Of a DNA stretch of 64,000 nt, positions 25,810 through 34,271 are shown one piece after another (the first letter of the stretch is position 1; each line of letters begins with the position of its first letter). The notes under the pieces are model-generated. The model was not told the DNA's origin. It did not search any database and saw only the letters and a list, made by a program, of their open reading frames with translations. Location of the stretch: positions 1 to 64,000 of the forward strand of contig NZ_QLLT01000009.1 of NCBI RefSeq assembly GCF_003259315.1. Direction: 5' to 3'. This DNA comes from Kitasatospora sp. SolWspMP-SS2h (GTDB taxonomy: Bacteria > Actinomycetota > Actinomycetes > Streptomycetales > Streptomycetaceae). The translations under genes were made by a program, and so were the position numbers.

Positions 25810-26385
25810 ATGTCTGTTGAGCCGACCGCCCGGGCGCCGCGCGCGGACGCCAGGCGCAACCGGGACCGGCTGCTGGAGGCCGGTGCGCAGGTGCTCGCCG
25901 AACAGGGCGCCGGGGCCTCGCTGCGCGACGTCGCCCGGCGGGCCGAGGTCGGACTGGGTACGCTCTACCGGCACTTCCCCAACCGGGAGGCGCTGCTGGA
26001 GGCGCTGCTCGCCCGGCGCTTCGAGGAACTGGCGCTCCGGGCCGGTGAGTTGGCGGCCGACCAGGACGACCCGGAGGCGGCGCTGGTCGGCTGGCTGCGG
26101 GAGTTCTGCGCGGGCGCGAGCGCCTACCGGGACCTGCCGGGCACGCTGCTGGCCACCCTCCGGGACCCGGCCTCACCGCTGCACGCGAGCTGCACGGCGA
26201 TGCGGGAGGCCGGGGGCGGGCTGCTGGCCGCCGCCCAGCGGGCCGGGCGGATCCGGGCGGACGTCACCGGCACCGACCTGTTCGCGCTGGCCAACGCCGT
26301 CAGCTGGATCGCCGACCAGGCACCGGTGCTGGCCGAGCGGAGCGAGCACCTGTTCGGGCTGGTAGTGGACGGGCTCCGGGTCTGA
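25810..26385 (+). CDS. TetR-family transcriptional repressor
   Basis: 191 residues. The N-terminal helix-turn-helix region runs RDRLLEAGAQVLAEQGAGAS to LGTLYRHFPNREALLEALL. The C-terminal ligand-binding domain is helical and ends LVVDGLRV. Divergent from the oxidoreductase gene, it should bind the two palindromes between them and be induced by a compound related to that enzyme's substrate (inference). Confidence 0.92.
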   Translation: MSVEPTARAPRADARRNRDRLLEAGAQVLAEQGAGASLRDVARRAEVGLGTLYRHFPNREALLEALLARRFEELALRAGELAADQDDPEAALVGWLREFCAGASAYRDLPGTLLATLRDPASPLHASCTAMREAGGGLLAAAQRAGRIRADVTGTDLFALANAVSWIADQAPVLAERSEHLFGLVVDGLRV

Positions 26386-26390
26386 GGAGG

Positions 26391-26480
26391 CTGCGGGGCT
26401 GCGGGGCTGCGGGTCTGCGGGGCTGCGGGTCCGAGGGGCCGCCGGTACGAGGGGCCGCCGGTCCGAGGGGGCGGCCCGAC
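26391..26480. repeat. Short tandem repeats between convergent genes
   Basis: About five copies of a 9-bp unit GCTGCGGG(G/T), followed by two to three copies of a 16-bp unit CGAGGGGCCGCCGGT(A/C), fill the space between the TetR and MerR stops. It is G-rich and non-coding. Confidence 0.85.
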
Positions 26481-26487
26481 CCGGGCG

Positions 26488-26868
26488 TCAGTCGGCGGCG
26501 AGGACGCTGCGGTAGTAGTCGATCTTGTCGCGGAGGTGGGTGCGTTGGCGCTCCAGCAGGGCGATCTGGTCGTGGACGGCGGTGTCGTGCCGTTCCAGCA
26601 GTTCGATCCGGCCGAGCAGGCCGTCCGGGCCCTCGGTGCGGGCGAGTTCGGCGTAGCGGCGCATGTCGGCGATCGGCATGCCGGTGTCGCGCAGGCAGCG
26701 CAGGATGCCCAGCCAGCCCATGTCGTCGGGGCTGAAACGGCGGTGGCCGCTGGTGGCGCGGGTGATGGAGGTGAGCAGGCCGATCCGCTCGTAGTAGCGC
26801 AGGGTGTCCAGGCTGAACCCCGAGCGTTCGGCGGCCTCGGCGGGAGTGAGCAGCTGCTGTGTCGTCAC
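26488..26868 (-). CDS. MerR-family transcriptional regulator
   Basis: 126 residues. The winged-helix domain reads LTPAEAAERSGFSLDTLRYYE-RIGLL, with the recognition wing GHRRFSPDD. A dimerisation coiled coil follows (HDTAVHDQIALLERQRTHLRDKI). The short C-terminus lacks metal-binding Cys, so this is the small-molecule/aldehyde-responsive type. The GTG start overlaps the stop of the WYL gene (GTGA), so the two regulators are made together. Confidence 0.9.
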   Translation of the reverse strand: MTTQQLLTPAEAAERSGFSLDTLRYYERIGLLTSITRATSGHRRFSPDDMGWLGILRCLRDTGMPIADMRRYAELARTEGPDGLLGRIELLERHDTAVHDQIALLERQRTHLRDKIDYYRSVLAAD

Positions 26869-27851
26869 CGCCCCGATTCTGCCTGCTCGTTGCCGCCGGT
26901 GCAGCGGGTGAAGCGCTCGCCCCAGGCGGCCAGCAGGGCGGACAGCTCGGGCGGGGAGACCACCCGGAAGTCGACCCCCAGCGAGCCGAGGGCCATCGCG
27001 GGCCACTCCAGGGCGTCGGCGTCCATCCGCACCCGGCTGCGCCCGGCGTCCACCTCCTCGATCTCGGCCCAGGTGCCGAGCTTCGGCCGGACCGCCGCCG
27101 CGGGGGCGTCCACCACCGCCTCGACCCGGTGCGGGCGGGGCTGGCCCTGCAGCCCGGCCCGGACGAACTCGGCGGCGTCGTCGGCCGGGAGGGCGCGCGG
27201 CAGGAAGCGGGCGCCGGTGGCGGCGGGGGCGGAGAGGCGGTCGAGGCGGAAGGTGCGCCACGCCTGGCGGGTGAGGTCGTAGGCGACCAGGTACCAGCGG
27301 CGGCCGAGCCGGACCAGGCCGTGCGGCTCGGCGTGCCGTTCGGTGGGGGTGCCGTCGGCGGCCCGGTAGCCGAAGCGCAGCCGTTCGGTGTCCCGGCAGG
27401 CCAGGGCGACGGCGGTGAGGACGTCCGGGTCGATCGGGGCGGTGGTGTCGACGCGCCAGTTCGCCGGGACGGTCACCGCCCGCAGGGCCTCCACCCGGCG
27501 GCGCAGCCGGGCCGGCATCACCTGGACCACCTTGGCCAGCGCCCGTACCGAGGCCTCCGCGATGCCCTCCACCGCGCCGTCCGCCGCCGCCTGGAGGCCG
27601 ACGGCCAGCGCGACCGCCTCCTCGTCGTCGATCACCAGCGGGGGCAGCGCGGCGCCCGCGGCCAGCTGGTAGCCGCCGTCGACGCCGCGCCGGGCCTCCA
27701 CCGGGTAGCCGAGCTCGCGCAGCCGGTCGACGTCGCGGCGCAGGGTGCGGGCGGAGACGCCGAGCCGGGCGGAGAGCTCCCCGCCCGGCCAGTAGCGGTG
27801 GGACTGGAGCAGGGTGAGCAGGCGCAGGGTGCGGGCACTGGTGTCGGCCAT
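26865..27851 (-). CDS. HTH-WYL transcriptional regulator (YafY family)
   Basis: 328 residues. An N-terminal HTH_11 domain (LQSHRYWPGGELSARLGVS-RTLRRDVDRL) is followed by a WYL domain. Its motif region is EPHGLVRLGRRWYLVAYDLTR, with the downstream RTFRLDRLS. A C-terminal WCX region completes it. The ATG at 27849-27851 has GGAGG 8 nt upstream; an earlier ATG at 27860 lacks spacing. Divergent from a DinB gene and coupled to a MerR gene. WYL domains sense nucleic acids or small ligands. Confidence 0.9.
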   Translation of the reverse strand: MADTSARTLRLLTLLQSHRYWPGGELSARLGVSARTLRRDVDRLRELGYPVEARRGVDGGYQLAAGAALPPLVIDDEEAVALAVGLQAAADGAVEGIAEASVRALAKVVQVMPARLRRRVEALRAVTVPANWRVDTTAPIDPDVLTAVALACRDTERLRFGYRAADGTPTERHAEPHGLVRLGRRWYLVAYDLTRQAWRTFRLDRLSAPAATGARFLPRALPADDAAEFVRAGLQGQPRPHRVEAVVDAPAAAVRPKLGTWAEIEEVDAGRSRVRMDADALEWPAMALGSLGVDFRVVSPPELSALLAAWGERFTRCTGGNEQAESGR

Positions 27852-27869
27852 GGGTCCCATCCTCCGGCA

Positions 27870-27894
27870 ATTGCGGACGGAAGGTGGCCGCAAT
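27870..27894. promoter_or_regulatory. Inverted repeat, probable WYL regulator operator
   Basis: ATTGCGG-N11-CCGCAAT lies 19 bp upstream of the WYL start and about 125 bp upstream of DinB, in the divergent promoter region. Confidence 0.45.
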
Positions 27895-28019
27895 GCTCCG
27901 TAGCGTGGAACACGGAGCGAGGGGGACCGCGCCGGGCCGCCGGTACGAGGCACCCGGGCGCACCCCGTCCGCACCGCACCGGCACCGCGACAGCACCGCA
28001 CTTCGGAGAGGCGACCACC

Positions 28020-28652
28020 ATGAGCACCGAGACCGCGCAGACCACCGAGACCGCGCAGACCGCCGAGGCCGCGCAGACCGCCGAGGCCGCCGAGGCCGTC
28101 GAGACCGCGGTCGGCCAGTACCCCGCCGCCGCCGTCGAGGGCCTGACCGGCGAGCACGCCGATCTGATCGCCGAGCTCCGCGCCATCCGGCACTTCCTGC
28201 GGCTGACCGCCCGCGGCCTCGACGACGAGCAGGCGTCCCGCCGCACCACCGTCAGCGAGCTGACCATCGGCGGCCTGATCAAGCACGTCACCTCGGTGGA
28301 GCGGCAGTGGGCCGCGTTCATCGTCCGGGGCACCTCGGCGATGCCGGACTTCAGCTCCTTCACCGAGGCCGACGTCCAGGCCCGCACGGACGAGTTCCGG
28401 CTGCTGCCCGGCGAGACCCTGCGCGGCGTGCTCACCGCGTACGAGGCGGTGGCCCGCGGCACCGACGAGATGCTGACCGGGCTGGCCGACCTGGGCGTCT
28501 CGCACCCGCTGCCCGCGGCGCCCTGGTTCGCCCCCGGCACGAGCTGGTCGGCCCGGCGCACCGTGCTGCACGTCATCGCTGAGACCGCGCAGCACGCCGG
28601 GCACGCCGACATCATCCGGGAGGCGCTGGACGGGCAGAAGAGCATGGGCTGA
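28020..28652 (+). CDS. DinB-family (DUF664-like) putative metal-dependent enzyme
   Basis: 210 residues. The first ~30 are a low-complexity Thr/Ala/Glu repeat (TAQT-ETAQT-AEAAQT-AEA) encoded by 15-18 bp DNA repeats. The DinB four-helix bundle follows, with metal-ligand His residues in IKHVTSVERQW and QHAGHAD. DinB/mycothiol-dependent transferases of actinobacteria share this fold; whether mycothiol is used here is not shown. Divergent from the WYL regulator, its likely controller. Confidence 0.87.
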   Translation: MSTETAQTTETAQTAEAAQTAEAAEAVETAVGQYPAAAVEGLTGEHADLIAELRAIRHFLRLTARGLDDEQASRRTTVSELTIGGLIKHVTSVERQWAAFIVRGTSAMPDFSSFTEADVQARTDEFRLLPGETLRGVLTAYEAVARGTDEMLTGLADLGVSHPLPAAPWFAPGTSWSARRTVLHVIAETAQHAGHADIIREALDGQKSMG

Positions 28653-28674
28653 CCCCTCGTCGGGGCTCCGCCGC

Positions 28675-28725
28675 GGGGACGGCCCGCGCCGCTGACGGCA
28701 CCACGTCAGGGCGCGGGCCGTCCCC
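28675..28725 (+). terminator. Terminator after DinB gene
   Basis: 15-bp stem GGGGACGGCCCGCGC / GCGCGGGCCGTCCCC with an inner CTGACG/CGTCAG stem, 22 nt after the stop. Confidence 0.85.
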
Positions 28726-28779
28726 GTCCCCGTCCTCACCCCCGTCCCTGTTCCCGTTCCGGTTTTTCTTCCGGTTCCG

Positions 28780-28808
28780 TGTCACACCCGGGCCGTGCTG
28801 ACACTCTC
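28780..28808 (+). promoter_or_regulatory. ECF41-type promoter (-35 element)
   Basis: TGTCACA at 28780-28786 equals the -35 element reported for ECF41 sigma factors (TGTCACA-N16-CGTC). The -10 part is poorer: ACTCTC at the expected spacing. It lies 50 bp before the ECF41 start. Confidence 0.5.
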
Positions 28809-28836
28809 GGGATGCAGCCGCGGAGAGGAGACGGGC

Positions 28837-29739
28837 GTGACGACGGACGAGGCCACCGAGGTGTTCACCAGGCACCGGGAGCTGCTGTTCTCGATGGTCT
28901 ACAACCTGCTGGGGACGGTCGCCGACACCGAGGACGTCCTCCAGGAGACCTGGCTGGCCTGGTCCGGCCGGCACCGGTCCGCCGAGGCCGGGCCGGTGGT
29001 CCACCCGCGGGCGTACCTGGTGCGCACCGCCGTGAACACCGCGCTCGCCCGGCGGGCCGAGATCAGCCGGCGCCGGGAGAGCTACTTCGGGCCCTGGCTG
29101 CCCGAGCCGCTGATCGCCCCGGCGCAGGAGGACCCGGGGGAGCGGGCCGAGGCGGTGTCGATCGCGCTGCTGGTGGTGCTGGAGACGCTGACCCCGCTGG
29201 AGCGGGCGGTGTTCGTGCTGCACGAGGTGTTCGGCTACGGCCACCCGGAGACCGCCGAGATCCTCGGGCGCAGCCCCGCCGCCGTCCGCCAGCTCGCCCA
29301 CCGGGCCCGCGAGCACGTCCGGGCCCGGCGGCCCCGGTACCGGGCGGACGCGACGCTGCGGCGGCAGGCCACCGAGCGGTTCGCGGCCGCGGTCGGCGGC
29401 GGGGACCTGGACGGGCTGCTGCGGCTGCTCGCCCCCGACGTCACGCTCTGGGCGGACGGCGGCGGCAAGGCGACCGCGGCCGGGCCGCGCCCGGTGCGCG
29501 GCCGGGGGCAGGTCGCCCGGCTGCTGGTCGGCGGCTCGGCGCGGGCCCCGCAGGGCATCCGGGTCCGGTGGGCCACCGCGAACGGGGACCCGTCGGCGGT
29601 GCTGTTCGTCGGGGAGGCGCCGTTCGCGGTGCTCGTGCTGGACCTGTCGGCCGACGGCGGGCAGGTCACGGACATCTACTTCGTGACCAACCCGGACAAG
29701 CTGAGCGGCGCCAACAGTGGTGTTGCAGAAAACAATTGA
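28837..29739 (+). CDS. ECF41-group sigma factor with C-terminal SnoaL-like domain
   Basis: 300 residues: sigma2 (FTRHRELLFSMVYNLLGTVADTEDVLQETW region), sigma4 (TPLERAVFVLHEVFGYGHPETAEILGRS) and a SnoaL-like C-terminal extension. The ECF41 hallmarks are all present: WLPEP at about 87-91, DGGGK at about 207-211 and NPDKL near 287. In this group the fused domain replaces an anti-sigma factor and controls activity. Typical targets are its own gene and an adjacent carboxymuconolactone decarboxylase, oxidoreductase or epimerase gene. The next gene fits the last type. The GTG follows GGAGAGGAG. Confidence 0.93.
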   Translation: MTTDEATEVFTRHRELLFSMVYNLLGTVADTEDVLQETWLAWSGRHRSAEAGPVVHPRAYLVRTAVNTALARRAEISRRRESYFGPWLPEPLIAPAQEDPGERAEAVSIALLVVLETLTPLERAVFVLHEVFGYGHPETAEILGRSPAAVRQLAHRAREHVRARRPRYRADATLRRQATERFAAAVGGGDLDGLLRLLAPDVTLWADGGGKATAAGPRPVRGRGQVARLLVGGSARAPQGIRVRWATANGDPSAVLFVGEAPFAVLVLDLSADGGQVTDIYFVTNPDKLSGANSGVAENN

Positions 29740-29775
29740 CGGAGCGTCAGGATGATCGGGAAGGTGGAGAGGGCG

Positions 29776-30447
29776 ATGAGGCTGACCGTGGTGGCCGCCA
29801 CCGGCGGGATCGGGCGGCACCTGCTGGCGCAGGCGCTGGAGGCCGGGCACGAGGTGACGGCGGTGGTGCGCGATCCGGCCAAACTGGGCGAGCGGCCCGG
29901 GGTGCGGGTGGTGCGGGCGGACCTGGCGACGGCCGGGGCGCCGGAGCTGCGGGACGCGGTGGCGGGCGCGGACGCGGTGCTGTCGGGGCTCGGCGCGGTC
30001 GGGAAGGCCGGCGTCGGGGTCGCCGAGAGCGGGACGCGGGCGCTGGTCGGCGCGATGCGGGAGACCGGGGCGCGGCGGCTGCTGGTGGTGAGCGCCGCAC
30101 CGATCGGGACGGTGCCCTCACCGGGCCGCCCGCACCCGCCCCGGCACGACCCGGGCGAGGGCCCGGTGATGCGGTACGTGCTGACGCCGCTGGTCAAGCG
30201 GGTGCTGCGGGCGCACTACGCGGACCTGGCCCGGATGGAGGACGCGGTGCTGGCCAGCGGCCTGGACTGGACGGTGGTCCGCCCGCCCCAGCTCACCGAC
30301 AAGCCGCTCACCCGCGACTACCGGATCGCCTACGGGCGGAACCTGCGCGGCGGGTCGAAGGTCTCCCGGGCCGACGTCGCGCACTGCATGCTGCGCAGCA
30401 TCGACGACCCCGACACCGTCGGGCGCGTCCTCGGGATCGCCGACTGA
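29776..30447 (+). CDS. NAD(P)-binding atypical SDR, ECF41 partner (COE)
   Basis: 223 residues. The Rossmann motif AATGGIGRHLL is at the N-terminus, with DAVLSGLGAVG and the DWTVVRPPQLTDKP segment typical of atypical SDR/NmrA-like NAD(P)H-binding proteins. The YxxxK catalytic pair is not obvious, so it may be a sensor or epimerase-like protein. It starts 36 bp after the ECF41 sigma gene, matching the conserved ECF41-COE pairing. Alternative ATG at 29752 would add 8 residues. Confidence 0.88.
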   Translation: MRLTVVAATGGIGRHLLAQALEAGHEVTAVVRDPAKLGERPGVRVVRADLATAGAPELRDAVAGADAVLSGLGAVGKAGVGVAESGTRALVGAMRETGARRLLVVSAAPIGTVPSPGRPHPPRHDPGEGPVMRYVLTPLVKRVLRAHYADLARMEDAVLASGLDWTVVRPPQLTDKPLTRDYRIAYGRNLRGGSKVSRADVAHCMLRSIDDPDTVGRVLGIAD

Positions 30448-30578
30448 CCGGACGCCTCCCGGCCCGCCGGGAGGCACCGCGGTGCGCCCGCGCCGCGGCC
30501 GGGGCGCCGGACGCCGCCGTGCCGCCGCCCCGCACCCGCCCGCGCCGCCGGACGCCGTGCCGCGCCTACCCTGGGCGG

Positions 30579-31535
30579 GTGTCGACTCCTCGTCTGCGCC
30601 GGGTGGCCGTGCTGGTCCTGGACGGTGCCAAACCGCTCGACGTCGGAATCCCGGCGCAGGTGTTCTCCACCCGCGGCAGCATGCCGTACGAGGTGCGGGT
30701 GTGCGGGGCGGCGCCCGGGCTGGTCGCGGGCGGGGACGGGCTCTCGTACCACGTGGCGCACGGGCTGGAGGCGCTGGAGTGGGCCGAGTCGGTGTTCGTG
30801 CCCGGCTACCGGCACCCCGACCGGGACGACCCGCCGCCCGCCGTGGTGGCCGCGCTGCGCGCCGCGCACGCCCGCGGCGCCCGGCTGGCGGCGATCTCCA
30901 CCGGGGCGTTCGCACTGGCCGCGACCGGCCTGCTGGACGGCCGCCGGGCCACCACGCACTGGCACTACACCCGGGCGCTGGCCGCCAAGTACCCCGGCGT
31001 GCGGGTGGACGAGAACGTGCTGTTCGTCGACGAGGGCAGCGTGCTCACCTCGGCGGGCGCCGCGTCCGGCATCGACCTGTGCCTGCACGTGCTGCGCAGC
31101 GACCTCGGGGTGGCCGCGTCCAACCACACCGCGCGCCGGCTGGTCGCCGCGCCGTACCGCAGCGGCGGCCAGGCCCAGTACGTGCCGCGCAGCGTGCCCG
31201 AGCCGGTCGGCGAGCGGTTCGCGGCCACCCGGGAGTGGGCGCTGCACCGGCTGGGCGGGCCGCTGACCGTGCGGGCGCTGGCCCGGCACGCCGCCGTCTC
31301 GCCGCGCACCTTCTCCCGCCGCTTCGTCGAGGACACCGGCTACACGCCGATGCAGTGGGTGCTGCGGGCCCGCGTCGACCTCGCCCGTGAGCTGCTGGAA
31401 CGCTCCGACTACGGGGTCGAGCGGATCGCCGCCGAGACCGGCCTGGGCACCGGCGCGAACCTGCGCGCGCACTTCCAGCAGATCCTCGGGACCACGCCCA
31501 GCGACTACCGGCGGACCTTCGCCAAGGGCGAGTGA
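30579..31535 (+). CDS. GlxA-family regulator (DJ-1/PfpI-like domain plus AraC HTH)
   Basis: 318 residues. The N-terminal DJ-1/PfpI-like domain (about 8-170) has SVFVPGYRHPD and AAISTGAFALAATGLLDGRRATTHW; the nucleophile Cys of PfpI is replaced by Thr (STGAF), as is usual in regulators. The C-terminal AraC domain has two HTHs (VRALARHAAVSPRTFSRRF and GVERIAAETGLGTGANLRAHF). The GTG start follows CTACCCTGGGCGG; the transcript may be nearly leaderless. Effector unknown. Confidence 0.92.
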   Translation: MSTPRLRRVAVLVLDGAKPLDVGIPAQVFSTRGSMPYEVRVCGAAPGLVAGGDGLSYHVAHGLEALEWAESVFVPGYRHPDRDDPPPAVVAALRAAHARGARLAAISTGAFALAATGLLDGRRATTHWHYTRALAAKYPGVRVDENVLFVDEGSVLTSAGAASGIDLCLHVLRSDLGVAASNHTARRLVAAPYRSGGQAQYVPRSVPEPVGERFAATREWALHRLGGPLTVRALARHAAVSPRTFSRRFVEDTGYTPMQWVLRARVDLARELLERSDYGVERIAAETGLGTGANLRAHFQQILGTTPSDYRRTFAKGE

Positions 31536-31673
31536 GCACCCCCGCCCGGCTTGGCGCGATCCTTGCGCACCATGGCACGGGTGCCACTACCGCCTCCCCT
31601 CCCGGCGAGCGACAGTGGAGTGGTCAGCCCCGCCGGAACAGCGGGCGAGAGCCGCAGAGAAGGGCACCACCCC

Positions 31674-32672
31674 ATGACCCGCATCGCCGTCAACGGATTC
31701 GGCCGCATCGGTCGCAACGTGCTGCGCGCCCTGCTGGAGCGCGACAGCAAGCTGGAGGTCGTCGCCGTCAACGACCTGACCGAGCCCACCACGCTCGGCC
31801 GCCTGCTCGCCTACGACACCACCTCGGGCCGGCTCGGCCGCCCGGTCACCGTCGAGGGCGACACCCTGGTGGTCGACGGCCGCCGGATCAAGGTCCTCGC
31901 CGAGCGCGACCCGGCCGACCTGCCCTGGGCCGAACTCGGCGTCGACATCGTGCTGGAGGCCACCGGCCGGTTCACCTCCGCCGAGGCCGCCCGCGCCCAC
32001 CTGACCGCCGGCGCCAAGAAGGTGCTGGTCTCCGCCCCGTCCGACGGCGCCGACGTCACGCTCGCCTACGGCGTCAACACCGGGGCCTACGACCCGGCCG
32101 CGCACACCATCGTCTCCAACGCCTCCTGCACCACCAACGCGCTGGCCCCGCTGGCCGCCGTCCTCGACGAACTCGCGGGCATCGAGCACGGGTTCATGAC
32201 CACCGTGCACGCCTACACCCAGGAGCAGAACCTCCAGGACGGCCCGCACCGCGACCCGCGCCGGGCCCGCGCCGCCGCCGTCAACATCGTCCCGACCACC
32301 ACCGGCGCCGCCAAGGCGATCGGCCTGGTGCTGCCGCAGCTGGACGGCAAGCTGTCCGGCGACTCGATCCGGGTGCCCGTCCCGGTCGGCTCGATCGTCG
32401 AGCTGAACACCACCGTCGCCCGCGACGTCACGCGCGAGGAGGTGCTCGCCGCCTACCGCGAGGCCGCCGAGGGCAAGTTGGCGGGCGTCCTGGAGTACTC
32501 GGAGGACCCGCTGGTCTCCTCCGACATCACCGGCAACCCGGCCTCCTCGATCTTCGACTCGGCGCTCACCCGGGTCGACGGCCGCCACGTCAAGGTGGTC
32601 GCCTGGTACGACAACGAGTGGGGCTTCTCCAACCGGGTGATCGACACCCTGGAGCTGCTCGCCGCGGGCTGA
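31674..32672 (+). CDS. gap: Glyceraldehyde-3-phosphate dehydrogenase
   Basis: 332 residues, complete. NAD-binding NGFGRIGRNVLRALLE opens the protein, the catalytic Cys is in SNASCTTNALAPL (about residue 150), and the C-terminal WYDNEWGFSNRVIDT is intact. It converts glyceraldehyde-3-phosphate to 1,3-bisphosphoglycerate. No pgk or tpi follows, so this is a stand-alone paralogue, possibly not the main glycolytic copy. AGAAGGG lies upstream of the ATG, and a terminator follows. Confidence 0.97.
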   Translation: MTRIAVNGFGRIGRNVLRALLERDSKLEVVAVNDLTEPTTLGRLLAYDTTSGRLGRPVTVEGDTLVVDGRRIKVLAERDPADLPWAELGVDIVLEATGRFTSAEAARAHLTAGAKKVLVSAPSDGADVTLAYGVNTGAYDPAAHTIVSNASCTTNALAPLAAVLDELAGIEHGFMTTVHAYTQEQNLQDGPHRDPRRARAAAVNIVPTTTGAAKAIGLVLPQLDGKLSGDSIRVPVPVGSIVELNTTVARDVTREEVLAAYREAAEGKLAGVLEYSEDPLVSSDITGNPASSIFDSALTRVDGRHVKVVAWYDNEWGFSNRVIDTLELLAAG

Positions 32673-32690
32673 CCGGCCCGCTGACCGCCC

Positions 32691-32735
32691 CGGACGGGGC
32701 CCGCGCCGCCGTCGCGGCGGCACGGGCCCCGTCCG
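32691..32735 (+). terminator. Terminator after gap
   Basis: 13-bp stem CGGACGGGGCCCG / CGGGCCCCGTCCG, with an inner GCCGCC/GGCGGC stem. Confidence 0.85.
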
Positions 32736-32788
32736 CCGTTCCGGTCCGTCGTTCCCGTCCGTCGGGCGCTCCGTCCGCCGGGTGCCGC

Positions 32789-34057
32789 TCACAGCCCGGG
32801 CAGGCCGAACGCGGCGGCGGCGACCCGGTACTGGGCGGTGAACGGGGCGCCCCGGCGGGAGGTCGGGGTGAAGGAGTACACCAGGGTCCGGGCGGCGTCC
32901 CGGGTGGCGAACACGGCGCTGGTCCAGCCCGGGCGGCTGCCGGTCTTGCCCCACAGCACCAGGCCGGGCGCGAGGGAGAGGCGCATCAGGCCGGCGCTGA
33001 GGCAGGCCCGGCCGGCGGTCGTGCCGAGGTCGAGGCCCGGGCCCCGGAAGTTCGGCACGTCCGGGACGGTGAACAGCTCGGCCTGCTGGGCGGGCGGCAG
33101 CAGACGGCCGCCGAGCAGAGCGGTGAGGAAGCGCTCCAGGTCGGGCGCGGTGGAGACCATGCCGCCCTCGGCCCACGGCCACGGGCTCTGCCGGGTGACG
33201 TCCGCCAGGTCGGTGCCGCCGTCCGGCCGGGGCACGGCCAGCACGGCGTGCGCGCTCGGGTCCGGTAGCGAGGTGTCGGCGGCGTCGGGCACCGAGGTGC
33301 GGTGCAGGCCCAGCGGGCGCAGCACCCGGTCGGTGACCTCCCGGGCGAGGCTCCGGCCGGTGACCCGCTCGATCAGCAGGCCCGCCAGGAAGTAGTTGAC
33401 GCCGTTGTACTGCTGGGCGGTCCCGGGGGCGAACCGCGCCGGTCGGCCGGCCAGCGAGTCGAGCACCTGCTGCGGGGTCCGGCGGTCGGCGGCGTGCGCG
33501 ACGAACCAGGCGGCGCTGCCGTCGTCGTCGCCGGGCTCGCTGCCGCCGGGCAGCCCGCTGGTGTGGTTCAGGAGCTGGCGCACCGTCACCGGCGGGTGGC
33601 CGACCGGCAGCGCCACCGGGAGGTGGCGCTGGACGGTGCCGTCCAGGTCGATCCGCCGCTCGGCGGCGAGTTGCAGGAGCACGGTGGCGGTGAACACCTT
33701 GGAGATGCTGCCGACCCGGAACCGGCCGTCCGCCCGCACCGGCCGCCCGGTGGCCGGGTCGCCCGTCCCCGCGGTGCCCGTCCAGCGGCCTCCGGTGCCA
33801 CCGACCCGCACCACGGCGCTGGTGAGCCCGGCGCCGGACGGGTCGGCGATCGACGCCCGCAGCGCGGCGGCGTCCGGCCCGGCGGCGTCCGGCCCGGCCG
33901 GACCGACGCCGAACGCCCCGGCGCCGAACGCCCCGGCACCGGGCTCACCGGCACCGGGCTCACCGGTGCCGGCCGCGTCGGACGCGCCGAGCGCCGCCAC
34001 CAGCGCGCTGATCGCGGCCGTGCCCGCCGGCTCGCTTCCCGTCATCCTCGTGCTCAT
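32789..34057 (-). CDS. Serine hydrolase, beta-lactamase/D-alanyl-D-alanine carboxypeptidase family
   Basis: 422 residues. The SxxK motif SISK is preceded by RFRVG, the second motif is YNGVN and the third is KTG in LWGKTGSRPGW. These define the class C/DD-peptidase family acting on peptidoglycan peptides or small esters. There is no signal peptide: residues 10-65 instead form a Gly/Ala/Pro low-complexity linker coded by short DNA repeats (GAGEPGAGAFGAGAF). So it appears cytosolic or exported by other means. ATG at 34055-34057 follows GGGGAGG. Confidence 0.87.
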   Translation of the reverse strand: MSTRMTGSEPAGTAAISALVAALGASDAAGTGEPGAGEPGAGAFGAGAFGVGPAGPDAAGPDAAALRASIADPSGAGLTSAVVRVGGTGGRWTGTAGTGDPATGRPVRADGRFRVGSISKVFTATVLLQLAAERRIDLDGTVQRHLPVALPVGHPPVTVRQLLNHTSGLPGGSEPGDDDGSAAWFVAHAADRRTPQQVLDSLAGRPARFAPGTAQQYNGVNYFLAGLLIERVTGRSLAREVTDRVLRPLGLHRTSVPDAADTSLPDPSAHAVLAVPRPDGGTDLADVTRQSPWPWAEGGMVSTAPDLERFLTALLGGRLLPPAQQAELFTVPDVPNFRGPGLDLGTTAGRACLSAGLMRLSLAPGLVLWGKTGSRPGWTSAVFATRDAARTLVYSFTPTSRRGAPFTAQYRVAAAAFGLPGL

Positions 34058-34236
34058 CCCCGGCCTCCCCAACTCCCGTGCACTGCTTGCTCGCTGACGT
34101 GGAAGAGTCTTCCGCCCGGGCCGCGCCGGGCCATCCGGGGCGGACCCCGAACCGACCCCGAACCGGCCCCGAGCCCGGCCCTGGGGGTGGACCCCGGGGC
34201 GGTGGCGGCCCGGGCCGCAGTTCGTCGGCGGGGCTG

Positions 34237-34266
34237 ACAACCTTTCCGCCGGGCCCGGGCGTCTGG
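34237..34266 (+). promoter_or_regulatory. ECF-type promoter upstream of the SigE-family gene
   Basis: ACAACC (34237-34242) and CGTCTGG (34260-34266), 17 bp apart, fit the general ECF pattern AAC-N16/17-CGTC. The start point would fall within a few bases of the GTG at 34272, implying a leaderless mRNA and autoregulation. Confidence 0.45.
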
Positions 34267-34271
34267 TCGGT

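Noticed and set aside
26391..26480. Repeat array considered as a CRISPR remnant
   Set aside because: Units are 9 and 16 bp with no spacers and no cas genes; simple tandem repeats.
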